Notes under the pieces: generated by a model
What the model saw: the letters and a program-made list of their open reading frames with translations, nothing else
Database searches by the model: none
What the model was told of the DNA's origin: nothing
In this document: piece by piece, positions 4,664-5,445 of the stretch
Position numbering within the stretch: the first letter of the stretch is position 1
Layout of the letters: each line of letters begins with the position of its first letter
NCBI GenBank assembly: GCA_964649095.1
Contig: CAZYPH010000139.1
Span: 1 to 5,445, forward strand
Source of the DNA: CAZYPH01 sp964649095
GTDB taxonomy: Bacteria > Bdellovibrionota > UBA1018 > UBA923
Reading direction: 5' to 3'
DNA length: 5,445 bases
Translations under genes and position numbers: made by a program

Positions 4664-5395
4664 CTATGTTTTTCGCGCATTTTCGCTCAATCGAATCACA
4701 AGCAATGCCCCTTCAAAGAGCACATACAGAGGCGCCATTAACATTAGCATTGAGATGGCATCGGGCGGAGCCACGAGAGCACTAATTGCCGTAATAACAA
4801 CTATGGCAATACGGCGTCTTCGAGCTAGGGAGTCAGCTTGAATAAGACCAATCTTTGCTAAAAACACTAGGATGACCGGTGTTTCAAACGCTAAACCAAA
4901 TCCAAAAAGTACTCTCACGACAACGTTGATGTAGTTTTCGAGCGTTAAGAAGGCTACTTCGTCGGTGCTTCCGTATTGAAGAAAATACCGCACCCCAGTC
5001 GGAAACAATACGTAGTAGGCGAAAAGTGCGCCGATCAAAAAAAAGACCAGACCTAATGTAATAAAGGGAATAGTTTTCTTGCGTTCCGTTTCATATAAGC
5101 CAGGCGCAACAAAACCCCAGACAATCCAGATATAGACAGGACTGAGCAAAGCAATTGAAGTATAGGCTGCAACTTTTAAGTGAACCAAAAAATTTTCGAA
5201 CAAACTAATGTAATACAGCTTCTGTTTTTCAGCGGGTAGCTGATCAAATAACGGAGCCTTGAGCCATGACAAGATGGGCTCACTAAAAAAATACGCGCAA
5301 GCAAAACCAATAAAAAATACAATGAGGCACTTGGTGAGGCGGCTACGTAATTCATCTAAATGGTCGAAAAAACTGAGTTCCGATTTTGCAGTCAT
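4664..5395 (-). CDS. tatC: Sec-independent (twin-arginine) protein translocase subunit TatC
   Basis: TatC is the inner-membrane receptor of the Tat system. It recognises twin-arginine signal peptides with TatB and recruits TatA to export folded proteins. The 243-aa length fits the family, as do six membrane segments at roughly 22-38, 72-94, 110-131, 153-180, 196-210 and 214-235. Signatures are FDHLDELRSRL (10-20), FVAPGLYETERK (95-106; Phe95 and Glu104 align with the signal-peptide-binding Phe94 and Glu103 of E. coli), the buried Glu171 in GLAFETP, and APPD (209-212). CAGGA sits 4 nt before the ATG at 5395. The upstream frame ends 23 nt before it, so tatC is probably a downstream gene of an operon. 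No intrinsic terminator hairpin is visible after its TAG; the C-rich repeat array follows within 15 nt. Confidence 0.97.
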   Translation of the reverse strand: MTAKSELSFFDHLDELRSRLTKCLIVFFIGFACAYFFSEPILSWLKAPLFDQLPAEKQKLYYISLFENFLVHLKVAAYTSIALLSPVYIWIVWGFVAPGLYETERKKTIPFITLGLVFFLIGALFAYYVLFPTGVRYFLQYGSTDEVAFLTLENYINVVVRVLFGFGLAFETPVILVFLAKIGLIQADSLARRRRIAIVVITAISALVAPPDAISMLMLMAPLYVLFEGALLVIRLSENARKT

Positions 5396-5418
5396 GGGTT
5401 CCTGAGGCTCCTAAGTTA

Positions 5419-5445
5419 TTAGTCGATTGCAGCCTTCATGCGTGT
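5419..5445 (-). CDS. C-terminal end of an upstream gene, unidentified
   Basis: The minus frame entering at 5445 reads TRMKAAID and then tandem stops TAATAA (5421-5416), 23 nt before tatC. Tandem stops and close spacing suggest a genuine gene end in the same operon. tatA or tatB is the usual neighbour, but eight residues cannot show it. Another frame ends at a TAG slightly further on, so the frame choice is uncertain. Confidence 0.4.
   Translation of the reverse strand, partial: TRMKAAID

Overview
The window looks like a piece of a bacterial chromosome with moderate GC, and every gene I can support is on the minus strand. Read in that direction, the order is: end of an unidentified gene, tatC, an orphan helix-turn-helix gene, rpsF, rpsR, a DUF2232 membrane protein, rplI, and dnaB (cut by the window edge). 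rpsF-rpsR-DUF2232-rplI-dnaB without ssb or gdpP in between is the deltaproteobacterial form of this neighbourhood; Firmicutes usually carry ssb between rpsF and rpsR and gdpP before rplI. L9 has a 'FLLPRNL' N-domain turn and S6/S18 carry long charged tails. Together these suggest a deltaproteobacterium in the broad sense, possibly Bdellovibrionota. The phylum is an inference from gene order and general protein flavour, not a database result.

Layout, in transcription order (high to low coordinates). 5419-5445 holds only the last codons of an upstream gene. 4664-5395 is TatC, the core of the twin-arginine export channel. The 195-bp gap that follows contains a striking array of six 10-bp direct repeats (4590-4649). 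The array sits just upstream of a recognisable sigma70-type promoter (4553-4581), which reads into 3932-4468. That gene encodes an excisionase/BldC-like HTH protein with a lysine-rich, histone-H1-like tail. It is followed by two strong hairpins, the second with a U-tract terminator. Then comes a promoter (3701-3728) and a structured leader (3594-3644) that abuts the Shine-Dalgarno of rpsF.

The rpsF (3049-3579), rpsR (2685-3014), DUF2232 (1638-2669) and rplI (1184-1630) genes are closely spaced (34, 15 and 7 nt gaps) and should be one transcript. dnaB (1-1051, GTG start) follows after 132 nt. That gap folds into a long imperfect hairpin ending in eight U residues, so dnaB is probably fed by partial read-through.

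The most unusual material is regulatory. First, a helically phased repeat array lies in front of a protein from a DNA-binding family some of whose members polymerise on direct repeats. Second, the rpsF leader can form a three-way junction that could serve S6:S18 feedback. Third, the two partner proteins S6 and S18 carry matched disordered Arg/Asp/Asn-rich tails.
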